A stretch of DNA of 64,000 nt from Rhizobium sp. AC27/96 (GCF_001692325.1 NZ_LXKN01000009.1:100086-164085); one strand, 5' to 3'; shown: positions 9,400 through 18,198, counted from the stretch's first letter. Notes: a model not told the origin generated them from the sequence alone. A program made the numbers and translations.

Positions 9400-9465
9400 T
9401 TCGCCGAAGTAAATCAGGCCCGACGCGGCCTCACATCGTCATTTGCAGACTCTTGAGGAGGAGAC

Positions 9466-10731
9466 ATGCAATCGTCATCGAAGAAACGCTATGTTCTGGT
9501 CGGTACCGGCAATCGCGGCGCGACCATGTGGGGCAGGGACCTTGTCGAGCGCTGGAGCAGCGAGGTCGAGCTTGTTGCGGTCTGTGATCTCAATGCCATG
9601 CGGGCCCAGCGGGCGCTCGACTATATCGGCGCCTCCGTGCCTGTTTACACCGACTTCGATGAGCTGCTGCGGGTGGAGAAGCCGGATCTGGTCATCGTCT
9701 GCACGCGCGATTCCACGCATGACGATCTGATCGTCAAGGCGATGGAGTCCGGCGCCAATGTCATCAGCGAGAAGCCGATGACGACGACGGTCGACAAGAT
9801 CAAGCGCATCCTCAACGCCGAGGCGCGCACCGGCAAGCGGCTGGATATCTCCTTCAACTACCGTTTCGCGCCGACATCGGCGAAGATCAAGGAGCTGATC
9901 AATTCCGGCGTCATCGGCGATGTCACCTCGGTCGATTTTCACTGGTATCTTGATACCAGCCACGGCGCCGACTACTTCCGCCGCTGGCATGCCTTCACGG
10001 AAAATTCGGGCAGCCTCTTCGTTCATAAGGCGACGCATCATTTCGATCTCTTGAACTGGTATCTGGATTCCGATCCGGAAACGGTTGCCGCCTTTGCCGA
10101 TCTCAAGCATTACGGCCGCAAGGGTCCGTTCCGCGGCGAGCGCTGTCGGAACTGTCGTTACAAGGACGAGTGCGACTATTATCTCGACATCAGCGCGACG
10201 CCGCTGCTCGAAAGCCTCTATGAGGACCCGTCGACCGTTGACGGCTATGTGCGCGATGCCTGCGTTTTCCGCGAGGATATCGATATTCCGGATACGATGG
10301 TCGCCTCCATCCGCTATCGCAACGGCGTCAACGTCTCCTATTCCCTCAACACCTATATGCCGATCGAGGGACACCACATCGCCTTCAACGGCCACAAGGG
10401 CCGCATCGAGTTGCGCCAATACGAGAAGCAAAAGTGGTCGACACCGCCGGCAGACGAAATCGTCGTCATGAAGAATTTCGGTGATGTCGAGCGCATATGG
10501 GTGCCGCACGCATCCGGCGGTCACTATGGTGGTGACGACCGGCTGCGCAACATGCTGCTGCGCTCAGGCCCGAACGACGAGCTCAAGCAGCGTGCCGGCT
10601 CGCGTGCGGGTGCGATGTCGGTTCTCTGCGGCATCGCGGCCTTGCAGAGCAGCCGCACCGGCCAGCAGGTATCGCTTGCCGATCTGTGGGGCAAGGATGA
10701 CGGTCTGAACCTGCTGGAGCCGCGGCCTTAG
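9466..10731 (+). CDS. Gfo/Idh/MocA family oxidoreductase with a four-cysteine insertion
   Basis: A 421-residue predicted NAD(P)-dependent sugar dehydrogenase. The N-terminus has VLVGTGNRG as the dinucleotide turn and the EKP motif (ISEKPM). It is about 60-80 residues longer than the two dehydrogenases at 1229 and 2307. The extra region includes Cys227, Cys230 and Cys236 (RCRNCRYKDEC) and Cys266, a spacing that could bind a metal. AGGAGGAGAC precedes the start. Its position after the enolase-superfamily gene suggests a joint catabolic route, although the repeat pair in between may reduce read-through. Confidence 0.87.
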   Translation: MQSSSKKRYVLVGTGNRGATMWGRDLVERWSSEVELVAVCDLNAMRAQRALDYIGASVPVYTDFDELLRVEKPDLVIVCTRDSTHDDLIVKAMESGANVISEKPMTTTVDKIKRILNAEARTGKRLDISFNYRFAPTSAKIKELINSGVIGDVTSVDFHWYLDTSHGADYFRRWHAFTENSGSLFVHKATHHFDLLNWYLDSDPETVAAFADLKHYGRKGPFRGERCRNCRYKDECDYYLDISATPLLESLYEDPSTVDGYVRDACVFREDIDIPDTMVASIRYRNGVNVSYSLNTYMPIEGHHIAFNGHKGRIELRQYEKQKWSTPPADEIVVMKNFGDVERIWVPHASGGHYGGDDRLRNMLLRSGPNDELKQRAGSRAGAMSVLCGIAALQSSRTGQQVSLADLWGKDDGLNLLEPRP

Positions 10732-10780
10732 GCTTGCGGCTCCGCCTTTTGCGGAAATTGCTTCAAAGTCAGTGGCGAGA

Positions 10781-11368
10781 TCAGCCGCAGCCCGGCAGCT
10801 GCTGCGCGTAGATCCGTGTCATGCCGTTGAAGCGCTTGGCACCGGCGAGAGCGGTCGAATTGCCGCGCCACGATCCCTGCAGATAGCCCTTGGGGCCGGA
10901 GTAGTAGGCAAGATAGAGATCGTAGGAATTGTTCAGCGCGATGCCGGTCTGCAGGTGCGTCTGGTAGTGATACCAGCCGACAAAATCGATGGCGTCGGCG
11001 AAATTGGTGCGGCTTGCCGTCCAGTTGCCGGTCTCGCGCTTGTATTTGTCCCAGGTGCCGTCGAGGGCCTGCGAATAGCCATAGGCGGTTGTCGGGCGCT
11101 TCCAGGGAATGAAGCCGAGCAGATAGCGTCTCGGCGGGCGGGCGCGCGGTCGGAAGCCGGATTCGGTATAGATCGTCGCCATCAGGATCGGCACCGGCAC
11201 GCCGTATTTGCGCTCGGTGTTTTGGGCGGCGCGCTGCCAATTGTTGAACCAGCCGTCGCGCTGATCGAAGATCGCGCAGATGTTGCGGGTGCGCGAGGGT
11301 GCAGTGGCACAGCCTGCCAGCACGCCGAGCAGCACCACAGCCAGAATGGAAAGGACGCGACTACGCAT
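10781..11368 (-). CDS. Lipoprotein with a lytic-transglycosylase-like domain
   Basis: A 195-residue protein with a lipoprotein signal (VLLGVLAGC, lipidated Cys about residue 20). The remainder resembles SLT-type lysozyme-like domains: a likely catalytic glutamate in IYTESGF, AYGYSQALDGTW, and a late YLAYYSGPKGY block. It probably sits in the outer membrane facing the periplasm and cleaves peptidoglycan glycan strands. The gene stands alone, with its own 114-base upstream gap. Confidence in the exact fold is moderate. Confidence 0.8.
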   Translation of the reverse strand: MRSRVLSILAVVLLGVLAGCATAPSRTRNICAIFDQRDGWFNNWQRAAQNTERKYGVPVPILMATIYTESGFRPRARPPRRYLLGFIPWKRPTTAYGYSQALDGTWDKYKRETGNWTASRTNFADAIDFVGWYHYQTHLQTGIALNNSYDLYLAYYSGPKGYLQGSWRGNSTALAGAKRFNGMTRIYAQQLPGCG

Positions 11369-11482
11369 AACTAGAACCTCTTCGCTGAGGAAATTGCTAG
11401 CGCGGAATGATTAAAAACCGGTTGTTTGCCTGTGCCGAAATGGGGCGATTTCAGGGTGTTTTCATGGATTTGCTGCGTCGCA

Positions 11483-12508
11483 TCATGCCATGCGGGCCAT
11501 GTCCTCGCGGTGGATTTCGTAGAGCATCGGCCTGCCCTCGATGAAGCGCATGGTCTCCTCCACCGCCATTTCGCCGAGGCGCGTCCGCTCAAGTCCGACA
11601 GCGCCGGCAATATGCGGTGTCAGGAAGACATTCGGCAGGTCATAGAAGGCCGAGCCGGCCTCGGGGATCTCCGGGTCGGTGACATCGATGATCGCGTCAA
11701 TGCGGCCGGTTTTCAGCGTGGCGATCAACGCTGCTTCGTCGACCAAAGCACCGCGCGCCGTATTAATGAACGTCGCCCCCTCCTTCATTAACGAAAGACG
11801 TCGGACGTCGATCATATGCCGTGTCGCCGGCAGGGATGGCGCGTGCAGCGAGACGATATCGGCCGATGTCATCAAGGCGTCCAGCTCGGTCTTCTCGACG
11901 CCGAGGCCTGCCGCTTCGGCCGCATCGACCATGGGGTCGTAGAGCAGGATGCGGTAGTCGAAGGGCGCGAGCAACTCGATGACGCGCCTGCCGATGCGCG
12001 AGGCACCGACGATGCCGACAGTGCGGCCGTAATTGCCGATGGCCTGCGCCTGGATCGGCTGCGTCCGTTTGCGGTTGCGGTCGGCGACATAGAGGTCGCG
12101 AAAGCGGAAGATCTTCTTGCCGGCGAAAATGATGGCGGCAAGCGTGAATTCGGCAACCGGCAGCGCATTCGCCTGCGCCGCATGGCTGACCGCTATGCCG
12201 CGATCAAACAGGCTGTCTCCGAGCAGGCCCTTCACCGTACCGGCGGAATGCGCCACCAGCTTCAGATGCGGTGCCAGCGCCAGCGCTGCAGCATCGATGG
12301 TTGGCGAGCCCCAGCCCGTGATCAGGATTTCGGCCTCCGCGAGGATTTTTCCGGCGCGGGCATCATCGAAGCGTTGCATTGGTGCTGCGTCCAACACTCG
12401 GCCGACAGTATCGAGGCGCTGGATCAGCGCCTCCGGCAGGACGTGTTGTGTGCGCGATGGCTGCATCGCAAAGGCAATGGCCGGACGAGCGGATGTAAAT
12501 TGCGTCAT
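11483..12508 (-). CDS. D-2-hydroxyacid dehydrogenase family protein
   Basis: A 341-residue NAD(P)-dependent dehydrogenase of the D-isomer-specific 2-hydroxyacid family. The cofactor-binding region reads VGIVGASRIGRRV. The catalytic Arg (NTARGALVDE), Glu (DVTDPEIPE) and His (LTPHIAG) blocks are all present. Its ATG overlaps the stop of the DUF2264 gene by 4 bases (ATGA), so the two are translationally coupled and under the LacI-type regulator upstream. It may reduce or oxidise a sugar-derived 2-keto or 2-hydroxy acid released by the pathway. Confidence 0.9.
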   Translation of the reverse strand: MTQFTSARPAIAFAMQPSRTQHVLPEALIQRLDTVGRVLDAAPMQRFDDARAGKILAEAEILITGWGSPTIDAAALALAPHLKLVAHSAGTVKGLLGDSLFDRGIAVSHAAQANALPVAEFTLAAIIFAGKKIFRFRDLYVADRNRKRTQPIQAQAIGNYGRTVGIVGASRIGRRVIELLAPFDYRILLYDPMVDAAEAAGLGVEKTELDALMTSADIVSLHAPSLPATRHMIDVRRLSLMKEGATFINTARGALVDEAALIATLKTGRIDAIIDVTDPEIPEAGSAFYDLPNVFLTPHIAGAVGLERTRLGEMAVEETMRFIEGRPMLYEIHREDMARMA

Positions 12509-14367
12509 GGCAAGCGACCGGGCGCCTCGATGGCGCTGACCGTGATGCCCTTGTCTGCCACGAGGGTGCGCAGGGCATCGATATCGGGTTTCGCAGGCGG
12601 CTTCGTCCAGGCGCTGCCGACTGCGGATGGGTCCTTCTCAGCCAGAACGGCGGATACGAGAATAGTTTCACCTGATGGGATGGTGGCGCGCAGCTGCGGC
12701 ACCAGTGTCTTCGAGGCGATGAGATTGGTGTTCGGCGGAGCTTTCTGCGCTATGCCCTGACGCTCGACGGTCGAGCCGAGATCGAGAATGCCGCTGAAAT
12801 CTTCCTCGCCTACCGCATAGGCGGCGCCAGTTGCGGATGACAGCGTGTCGGCTTCCAGATCACGCCGGGAGATGGCAAAGCCGCCTTCCGCCGTCTGCAA
12901 TGGCCTAGGCGTGGTGATCTTGTGCAGCCGGACATGCCAGGGCGCGGTGGGCACGAGCCATGTCTCGACCGTGACGTCCGGATAGGGCGACCATTTGGCA
13001 TAGAGCGTATCGGCGGCGAGCTTGGCTTCTTCATTCGTCTCGCGCACACGGTAATGCAGGCCATCGTCGCTGAAGGCAAGCATGCTGTCGAAGGCGCCGC
13101 CGGCAAAAATGCGCTCATCGCTTTCGACGCTGAAGCCGTAGCGGGCCGAATAGGCGAATTTCGAGTATTTCTCCGCGCCGAAGCGCATCTGCTGGTTTTC
13201 CTGGCCGGAGGAGAGCGCCACGACATCAGCCTTGCTGCGCATCAACACCATGCCGGGATGTTTCTGCGGGGCGATAGCCGGCTCATTTTCCAGTGGCTTT
13301 TCTTCCGCCGTCCAGAAGGGGTGCGTTTCCTTGAGCGCCAAGGGCAGGAAGGCCTTGAAGGCCCAGTATGGCGAGCCGGCGGAATTGTAGTTCTCCGACA
13401 TCAGGAGGTTGGGATAGGCAAAGCCGATCGGCAAGGTGCCGTCGCGATTGGCAATCGGCTTGTCGGCCCACCAGCGCAAGTGCCGGAGGCACAGTCCCTT
13501 GATCTCGCCCCATGGCAGCGCCTCGACATCGGCGAAGGCGAGCGCCGACCAGAAGCCAGCGCAGGCGAAACGATAGGTCAGGCTGCGGCCGAAGGGGATG
13601 GTGGCGCCATCAGGCGCAAACCAATGGCGGAAATCCCTCGCGAAGAGGGCGGCGCGCTCGCGGTAGCGCTCGGCGCGGTCGTCATTGACGAGCTTGGAAT
13701 AGATCAGCCCGTAGAAATGCATGGCGAAGGGAATGTAATGGTCGATGCGGCGGACATCGCCATCGCGATACCAGCCGTCGCCGATGTAGAAGCCGTCCAA
13801 CTCCCGCAGATAGTTCTCCGTCAGGCTGCGATCGAAGGAAGCGCCGAGCCTGTCGAGGGCGATATCGACAAAGATGCGGAAGAATTTCCAGTTGTTGTCG
13901 GCATAGTCGAAGGTGCGGGCATGCTTGAGATAGGTGATGAGATTGTCGCGCGCGCGTTGATCGAGTGGCTCCCAGATCTTTTCGGGCACCAAGGCGAGTG
14001 CAAAGCCGAGTGCGGCAAGCTCGACCATGCGCTGATCGCGGCCGTTGACGGTACCCCAATATTCCGGGTGCTTCGGGTCGACGCCGTTGGCCAGCCCCTC
14101 GGCATAGCGGTCCCAGTGGCGGAAGTCGCCGCCACCGGCACCGAGCGGCGCCAGGCCCCAGAGCGGGCGGGCGAAACCTTCGAGATCGGCAGCCGCGCGG
14201 TCAAAATGCGCGCCGGCGCCATCGATGCGGACGCGGGCATTGCCCTCGGAGAAATAGGGCAGCAGCGGATTGAACAGGTCGGTCAGCGCCCGGCGCATGT
14301 CCGTGTGGGTCTTCAGTGGATTGCCGGCAAGCGGATTGGTGCTGGCGGGGTCGTAGATCATCGGCAT
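12505..14367 (-). CDS. DUF2264 domain-containing protein, putative glycoside-active enzyme
   Basis: A 620-residue protein without a signal peptide, so probably cytoplasmic. The N-terminal two thirds match the DUF2264 family in their repeated aromatic and helical blocks (FARPLWGLAPLGAGGG, NNWKFFRIFVDIALD, DGWYRDGDVRRIDHYIPFAM), which suggest an (alpha/alpha) barrel as in unsaturated-uronyl hydrolases. From memory, some DUF2264 proteins have been placed in glycoside hydrolase family GH154, with beta-glucuronidase activity; that is family knowledge I cannot check here. The C-terminal third is beta-rich. It lies between the LacI gene and the coupled hydroxyacid dehydrogenase, which fits breakdown of an acidic oligosaccharide. 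Confidence 0.8.
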   Translation of the reverse strand: MPMIYDPASTNPLAGNPLKTHTDMRRALTDLFNPLLPYFSEGNARVRIDGAGAHFDRAAADLEGFARPLWGLAPLGAGGGDFRHWDRYAEGLANGVDPKHPEYWGTVNGRDQRMVELAALGFALALVPEKIWEPLDQRARDNLITYLKHARTFDYADNNWKFFRIFVDIALDRLGASFDRSLTENYLRELDGFYIGDGWYRDGDVRRIDHYIPFAMHFYGLIYSKLVNDDRAERYRERAALFARDFRHWFAPDGATIPFGRSLTYRFACAGFWSALAFADVEALPWGEIKGLCLRHLRWWADKPIANRDGTLPIGFAYPNLLMSENYNSAGSPYWAFKAFLPLALKETHPFWTAEEKPLENEPAIAPQKHPGMVLMRSKADVVALSSGQENQQMRFGAEKYSKFAYSARYGFSVESDERIFAGGAFDSMLAFSDDGLHYRVRETNEEAKLAADTLYAKWSPYPDVTVETWLVPTAPWHVRLHKITTPRPLQTAEGGFAISRRDLEADTLSSATGAAYAVGEEDFSGILDLGSTVERQGIAQKAPPNTNLIASKTLVPQLRATIPSGETILVSAVLAEKDPSAVGSAWTKPPAKPDIDALRTLVADKGITVSAIEAPGRLP

Positions 14368-14400
14368 GGCTCTCTCGATTGTTTCCGCTGCGGGGAGGGG

Positions 14401-15423
14401 TCAGGTTTCAGGTGGAAGGGTGCCGCCGGCGACCGGTGGAGCGCCGTGGCAGATCTGGCGAGCGGGAGCATCGCGATCGCGGAAGCGGGCGACCATCAGG
14501 CCGATGGCCTCGCGACCCAGCGCCGCGCGATCGACACGCATGGTCGCCAGCCTCGGGTTGGTCATCAGGGCGCAGGGGAGATCATCGAAGCCGACGATGG
14601 CGAAATCCTCCGGCACGCGCAGGCCGGCTTCCATAACCGCATCGAGCACGCCGACGGCGATGAAATCATTCATGCAGAAGGCGGCGGTATAGCCTTCATC
14701 CGCAGCGAAGATTGCGGCGGTGGTGTCATGGGCTTCCTGGCTGGAGCTGCCACGGAAGTTCATCGGCACGATGCGGCCATGGGCACCCTCGACCGAGGTG
14801 ATGGCGGCCTCGAAGCCCCGCATGCGCTCGCGGATCGTCTGGCGATGCGAGCCCGTCAGGTGCAGGATGCGGCGGTGACCGGCATCGAGCAGGCGGCTTG
14901 TCGCATTGTAGGCGCCAAAGAAATTCGAGGGCGAAACGCCGTCGAAGCGCAGCTTCGGATCGGTGCCGTTGACGAGAACGGTGGGCGTGCCGCTAGCCTC
15001 CAGCCACCGGCACAGGTCCTCGGAGGGGTCGATGCCAACGAGAAACAGGCCTTCGGCACCGGCAGACTGCAGATATTCCCTCACCAGATCCGGTTCGGTG
15101 CGGGCCTCGCGGATGAGGCGAATGTCGAAGCGCATGCCGCGCTCGGCCGCCCCCGCGCGCAAGCCTTCCAAAATGCCCTCGTAGAAAACGCTCAAGCCGC
15201 CCGTGACGCTATCGCTGGCAATCAGGGCCAGTCCGCCGGCTTCCGTCTCCGCCGCCGTTTTCAGCGGGTAGCCGAGATCGGCGGCCACCTTGAAGATGTG
15301 CTGGCGGATCGCCTCGCTGATCCCGGGTTCGTTGGTCAGGACGCGCGACACCGTCGAGACGGAGACGCCGGCTGCGGTGGCAATATCGGCTTGCCGGATA
15401 CGTTTGGATCGAACATCGCTCAT
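14401..15423 (-). CDS. LacI family transcriptional regulator
   Basis: A 340-residue repressor. The helix-turn-helix is at the extreme N-terminus (RQADIATAAGVSVSTVSRVL) with the hinge helix after it, then a periplasmic-binding-like sensor domain with VGFDDLPCALMTNPRLATMR near the end. The open frame runs 43 residues further upstream through the operator region. I chose the ATG at 15423 because it begins at the family's usual position. It is divergent from the binding-protein gene at 15574 and heads the DUF2264 operon, so it probably controls both. Confidence 0.93.
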   Translation of the reverse strand: MSDVRSKRIRQADIATAAGVSVSTVSRVLTNEPGISEAIRQHIFKVAADLGYPLKTAAETEAGGLALIASDSVTGGLSVFYEGILEGLRAGAAERGMRFDIRLIREARTEPDLVREYLQSAGAEGLFLVGIDPSEDLCRWLEASGTPTVLVNGTDPKLRFDGVSPSNFFGAYNATSRLLDAGHRRILHLTGSHRQTIRERMRGFEAAITSVEGAHGRIVPMNFRGSSSQEAHDTTAAIFAADEGYTAAFCMNDFIAVGVLDAVMEAGLRVPEDFAIVGFDDLPCALMTNPRLATMRVDRAALGREAIGLMVARFRDRDAPARQICHGAPPVAGGTLPPET

Positions 15424-15446
15424 ATCGCAATTGTTATGCAAAATTA

Positions 15447-15458
15447 TGCAAATTTGCA
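15447..15458. promoter_or_regulatory. Palindromic LacI-type operator
   Basis: TGCAAATTTGCA is a perfect 12-base palindrome, 24 bases upstream of the LacI start. Overlapping it upstream is a related TATGCAAAATTATGCA. With the site at 15473-15487 it makes a multi-operator control region. Confidence 0.6.
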
Positions 15459-15472
15459 ATACAGAGTTTTTT

Positions 15473-15487
15473 ATTGCACAGTGCAAT
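15473..15487. promoter_or_regulatory. Palindromic LacI-type operator
   Basis: ATTGCAC-a-GTGCAAT has perfect 7-base arms around one central base. It shares the TTGCA half-site with the palindrome at 15447-15458, about 27 bases away centre to centre. It lies 87 bases ahead of the binding-protein gene. Confidence 0.65.
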
Positions 15488-15573
15488 GAAGTTGCATATC
15501 TTCCCCCGGAATTGTCCGCTGAAGGCGTCGGGGAGATCGTCGCGGACGACAACGCAAGAGAAGGAGGAATCTC

Positions 15574-16869
15574 ATGCGCATGAATCGCCGTTCATTCATG
15601 ATTGGAGCCGCCGGAGCAACTGCCGGTCTGGCGTTCGGAGGAGGGGCAATGCCCGCCTTTGCCGACGCCACCCAGCTCAGGGCAATGTGGTGGGGCTCGC
15701 CCGATCGCGGCAAGCGCACGGTCGCGGTCGCCGAATTGTTTCATAGCAAGAACCCTGATCTCTCCGTCATCGGCGAGAGCATCAGCGGCGACGGCTACTG
15801 GGCCAAGCTTGCGACCGGCATGGCCAGCCAGAACATCGCCGATGTCTTCCAGCTCGAGCCGAGCACGATTTCGGACTATTCCAAGCGTGGCGCCTGCATG
15901 CCGCTCGACCAGTTCGTGCCCTCGACGCTGAATGTCGACAGTTTCGGCAAGGACGTGCTGAAGCTGACCACGGTGGACAACAAGCTCTACGGCATCGGCC
16001 TCGGGCTCAATTCCTTCGCGATGTTCTATGACGAGGACATGTTCAAGAAGACCGGCCTGACGCCGCCTGGTCCGACGACCACATGGGCCGAATATGCCGA
16101 TCTTGCGGTTGAGATGACCAAGGCGGCCGGCAAGCGCGGCTATTGGGGCGGCCCTTATGGCGCGCGCTACAACTATGTCCTCGATGTCTGGCTGCGCCAG
16201 CGCGGCAAGAGCCTTTTTACGGAAGAGGGTGGGCTTGGCTTCGGCGTCGACGATGCCAAGGAATGGTACAGCTACTGGGAAGAACTGCGCAAACGCGGCG
16301 GCACGGTTTCCGCCGATGTCCAGACGCTCGACCAGAACGTCATCGAGAGCAACTGCCTTGCACTCGGAAAATCGGCCATCGGCATGGCCTATTCCAACCA
16401 GCTTGTCGGCTATCAGCTCGTGGTCAAGAGCAAGCTCGCCGTCACCCTGCTGCCGCGTGAAAAGAAGGACGGCCCCTCCGGTCACTATTATCGCCCGGCG
16501 CTGATCTGGAGCGTCGGCGCCACCAGCAAGAATGGGGAAGCGGCGGCGAAATTCATCAATTTCTTCGTCAATGATGTCGACGCCGGCAAGATCCTCGGCG
16601 TCGAGCGCGGCGTGCCGATGTCACCCGCGGTGCGCGCCGCCATCCTGCCGACGCTCAATCCGGTGGAGCAGCAGACGGTGCAATATGTCGAGCTGTTGAA
16701 GGATCACGTCGGCAGCTACCCGGTGCCGGCGCCGCTCGGCTCCGGAGAGTTCGACCAGAACGTCGCCCGCCCCGTCGCCGACCAGCTCGCCTTCGGCAAG
16801 ATCACAGTCGCCGAGGCGGCGAAGAGATTGGTCGAGGAAGGTGCGACGAAGCTGAAGCGGAAGAGCTGA
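15574..16869 (+). CDS. Orphan ABC transporter sugar-binding protein
   Basis: A 431-residue periplasmic binding protein with a twin-arginine signal (MNRRSFMIGAAG) and a probable cleavage after MPAFA. It is paralogous along its length to the protein encoded at 5353: both have a WWGS-type mature start, a WLRQRGK block, DVQxLDQ and an LGVERGVP block. No permease or ATPase gene follows. The next genes are a phosphatase and ThuA on the opposite strand. It may dock onto the permeases of the 105-6639 operon or onto a transporter elsewhere. GAAGGAGGAATCTC precedes the ATG. Confidence 0.9.
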   Translation: MRMNRRSFMIGAAGATAGLAFGGGAMPAFADATQLRAMWWGSPDRGKRTVAVAELFHSKNPDLSVIGESISGDGYWAKLATGMASQNIADVFQLEPSTISDYSKRGACMPLDQFVPSTLNVDSFGKDVLKLTTVDNKLYGIGLGLNSFAMFYDEDMFKKTGLTPPGPTTTWAEYADLAVEMTKAAGKRGYWGGPYGARYNYVLDVWLRQRGKSLFTEEGGLGFGVDDAKEWYSYWEELRKRGGTVSADVQTLDQNVIESNCLALGKSAIGMAYSNQLVGYQLVVKSKLAVTLLPREKKDGPSGHYYRPALIWSVGATSKNGEAAAKFINFFVNDVDAGKILGVERGVPMSPAVRAAILPTLNPVEQQTVQYVELLKDHVGSYPVPAPLGSGEFDQNVARPVADQLAFGKITVAEAAKRLVEEGATKLKRKS

Positions 16870-16928
16870 GTGGAGGCCGGCTATGTGGGTGGATGACGGT
16901 CAGGCTCGTTCGTCTTTGCCTTGATTCT

Positions 16929-17080
16929 GTGCCTGGCCCCTCACCCCAACCCTCTCCCCGCAAGCGGGGCGAGGGGGTTATCATGCCTGACTTGGCTTCA
17001 GTCTTTCTGAAGACAGGCGGTTTCTCGATCGTCCCTTCTCCCCGCTTGCGGGGAGAAGGCTAGGATGAGGGGCCAGGCAC
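16929..17080. repeat. Large inverted pair of CCCTCTCCCCGC-type repeats
   Basis: Copy C (16936-16978) contains CCCTCTCCCCGCAAGCGGGG. Copy D (17031-17073) contains TCTCCCCGCTTGCGGGGAGA in the opposite sense. The outer flanks also pair (GTGCCTGGCCCCTCA and TGAGGGGCCAGGCAC), so the whole 152 bases can fold as one inverted repeat. It lies between convergent genes and probably serves as their shared 3' structure. It is the same family as 9256-9399. Confidence 0.8.
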
Positions 17081-17129
17081 AAAGCTCCCACAGACTTGAA
17101 TGCGCCTGACAATCACCCTTGAACGACGG

Positions 17130-17984
17130 CTACTTCCCATCCCAGGGCTTCAGCGCATCCTGCTTCAGCTGGCGCTGCTTTTCGGGCGGCAGCTTGTAGT
17201 CGCCCTTGTAGGGTGCGCTCTCGAACGAGCCGTAGGTCGGGTTGGCGATGGCGATCCAGTCGTGGCCGAAATGGGCGGCATTGGCTTCGAAGGCTTTCTG
17301 GCGCTCCTCGACCGTACCCTTGTAGTCATCGGTGAAGTCGCCGAAATTGTCGCCGAACATCAGGAGAATGCGGTAGTCCTTGGCGATGAAGGCGCGGCGC
17401 GTGCCCTTGGCGGAGCCCCAGTCCGGCTGTTCCTTCGCACTGAGAAAGGTGTCGACATTGTCGCCCATCGGGAAGCCGAAACGCTTCATTTCCTCGAGGG
17501 TCGGCTTTTCCTCGTCAACTGTGCGATTGGTGACGTAGAAGACCTTTACGCCTTTCGAGGCGGCATATTGGGTGAATTCGACGGCGCCCGGGATCGGTTT
17601 GTCCTGCTGGGCATTCACATATTGCGTCCAGCTATCCGGCGTGAAGCTCGTTCCTGCCGTGATGTTGCGCGCCTGATAGGCCGATGTGTTGAGCACGGTG
17701 TCATCGACATCGAGGATGATGGCCGGTGGAAAGTCCTGGAAATTGCCTGTCTGCTCTACCGGTGCTGCGGTCCAGTTCTTGTCGGCCAGTGCCTGATCCA
17801 GCCGCAAGCGGGCGAGCGCATAGGCGCCAAGCGCATTGGCCTGAGCCTCGACCGAGGTCTGGTCCCAGAGAACGGCGTTGAGATTGTCGTCAGGCATGGC
17901 AGCCGGCAGATCTGCTGCAAGGGCCGGCATGGCCGAGGCGAGACCGATCATCAAAGTCAGGCACTTAGAATATCTCTTTCGCAC
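17130..17984 (-). CDS. Secreted acid phosphatase / 5'-nucleotidase, HAD superfamily (class B/e(P4) type)
   Basis: A 284-residue HAD-fold phosphatase predicted to be periplasmic. The catalytic motif DVDDTVLN has both aspartates, followed by FYVTNRT (motif II) and FGDNFGDFTDD (motif IV). This pattern belongs to the plant-type/lipoprotein e(P4) acid phosphatases. I chose a GTG start at 17984, with AAGGAG ideally spaced six bases upstream. It gives a clean signal peptide beginning MRKRYSKCLTLMIGLASAMPALA, which is split here for reading as a charged start, a hydrophobic core and an ALA cleavage site. An ATG at 17999 is the alternative. It likely releases phosphate from organic esters. Confidence 0.85.
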   Translation of the reverse strand: MRKRYSKCLTLMIGLASAMPALAADLPAAMPDDNLNAVLWDQTSVEAQANALGAYALARLRLDQALADKNWTAAPVEQTGNFQDFPPAIILDVDDTVLNTSAYQARNITAGTSFTPDSWTQYVNAQQDKPIPGAVEFTQYAASKGVKVFYVTNRTVDEEKPTLEEMKRFGFPMGDNVDTFLSAKEQPDWGSAKGTRRAFIAKDYRILLMFGDNFGDFTDDYKGTVEERQKAFEANAAHFGHDWIAIANPTYGSFESAPYKGDYKLPPEKQRQLKQDALKPWDGK

Positions 17985-18140
17985 ACCACTCTCCTTCATC
18001 AAATTCCCGGGAATCAATCGGTCGCATCAAGGATTTCAAACGGGCATCAAAGTCCTGATCCGGATAAGGATAGTTTGCGCGCCGATGTAATGTGTCAAGT
18101 ATATGACAGTCGGCTGTGTCCGATTTGGATTGCAAAAGCA

Positions 18141-18172
18141 AAAAAGCTCCCCATCCGGAAAGGATGAGGAGC
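18141..18172 (-). terminator. Rho-independent terminator after the ThuA gene
   Basis: On the minus strand GCTCCTCATCC-tttcc-GGATGGGGAGC forms an 11-base stem with one mismatch, followed at once by TTTTTTGC. It lies 27 bases beyond the ThuA stop codon and closes the ROK/dehydrogenase/ThuA group. Confidence 0.85.
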
Positions 18173-18198
18173 GATGGCTTTAAAAAAGATGGAGATGT

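Noticed and set aside
12922..15489. A long open plus-strand frame (855 codons) opposite the DUF2264 and LacI genes
   Set aside because: It lies antisense to two well-supported genes, has shadow-type composition and crosses their intergenic region. No domain is recognisable.
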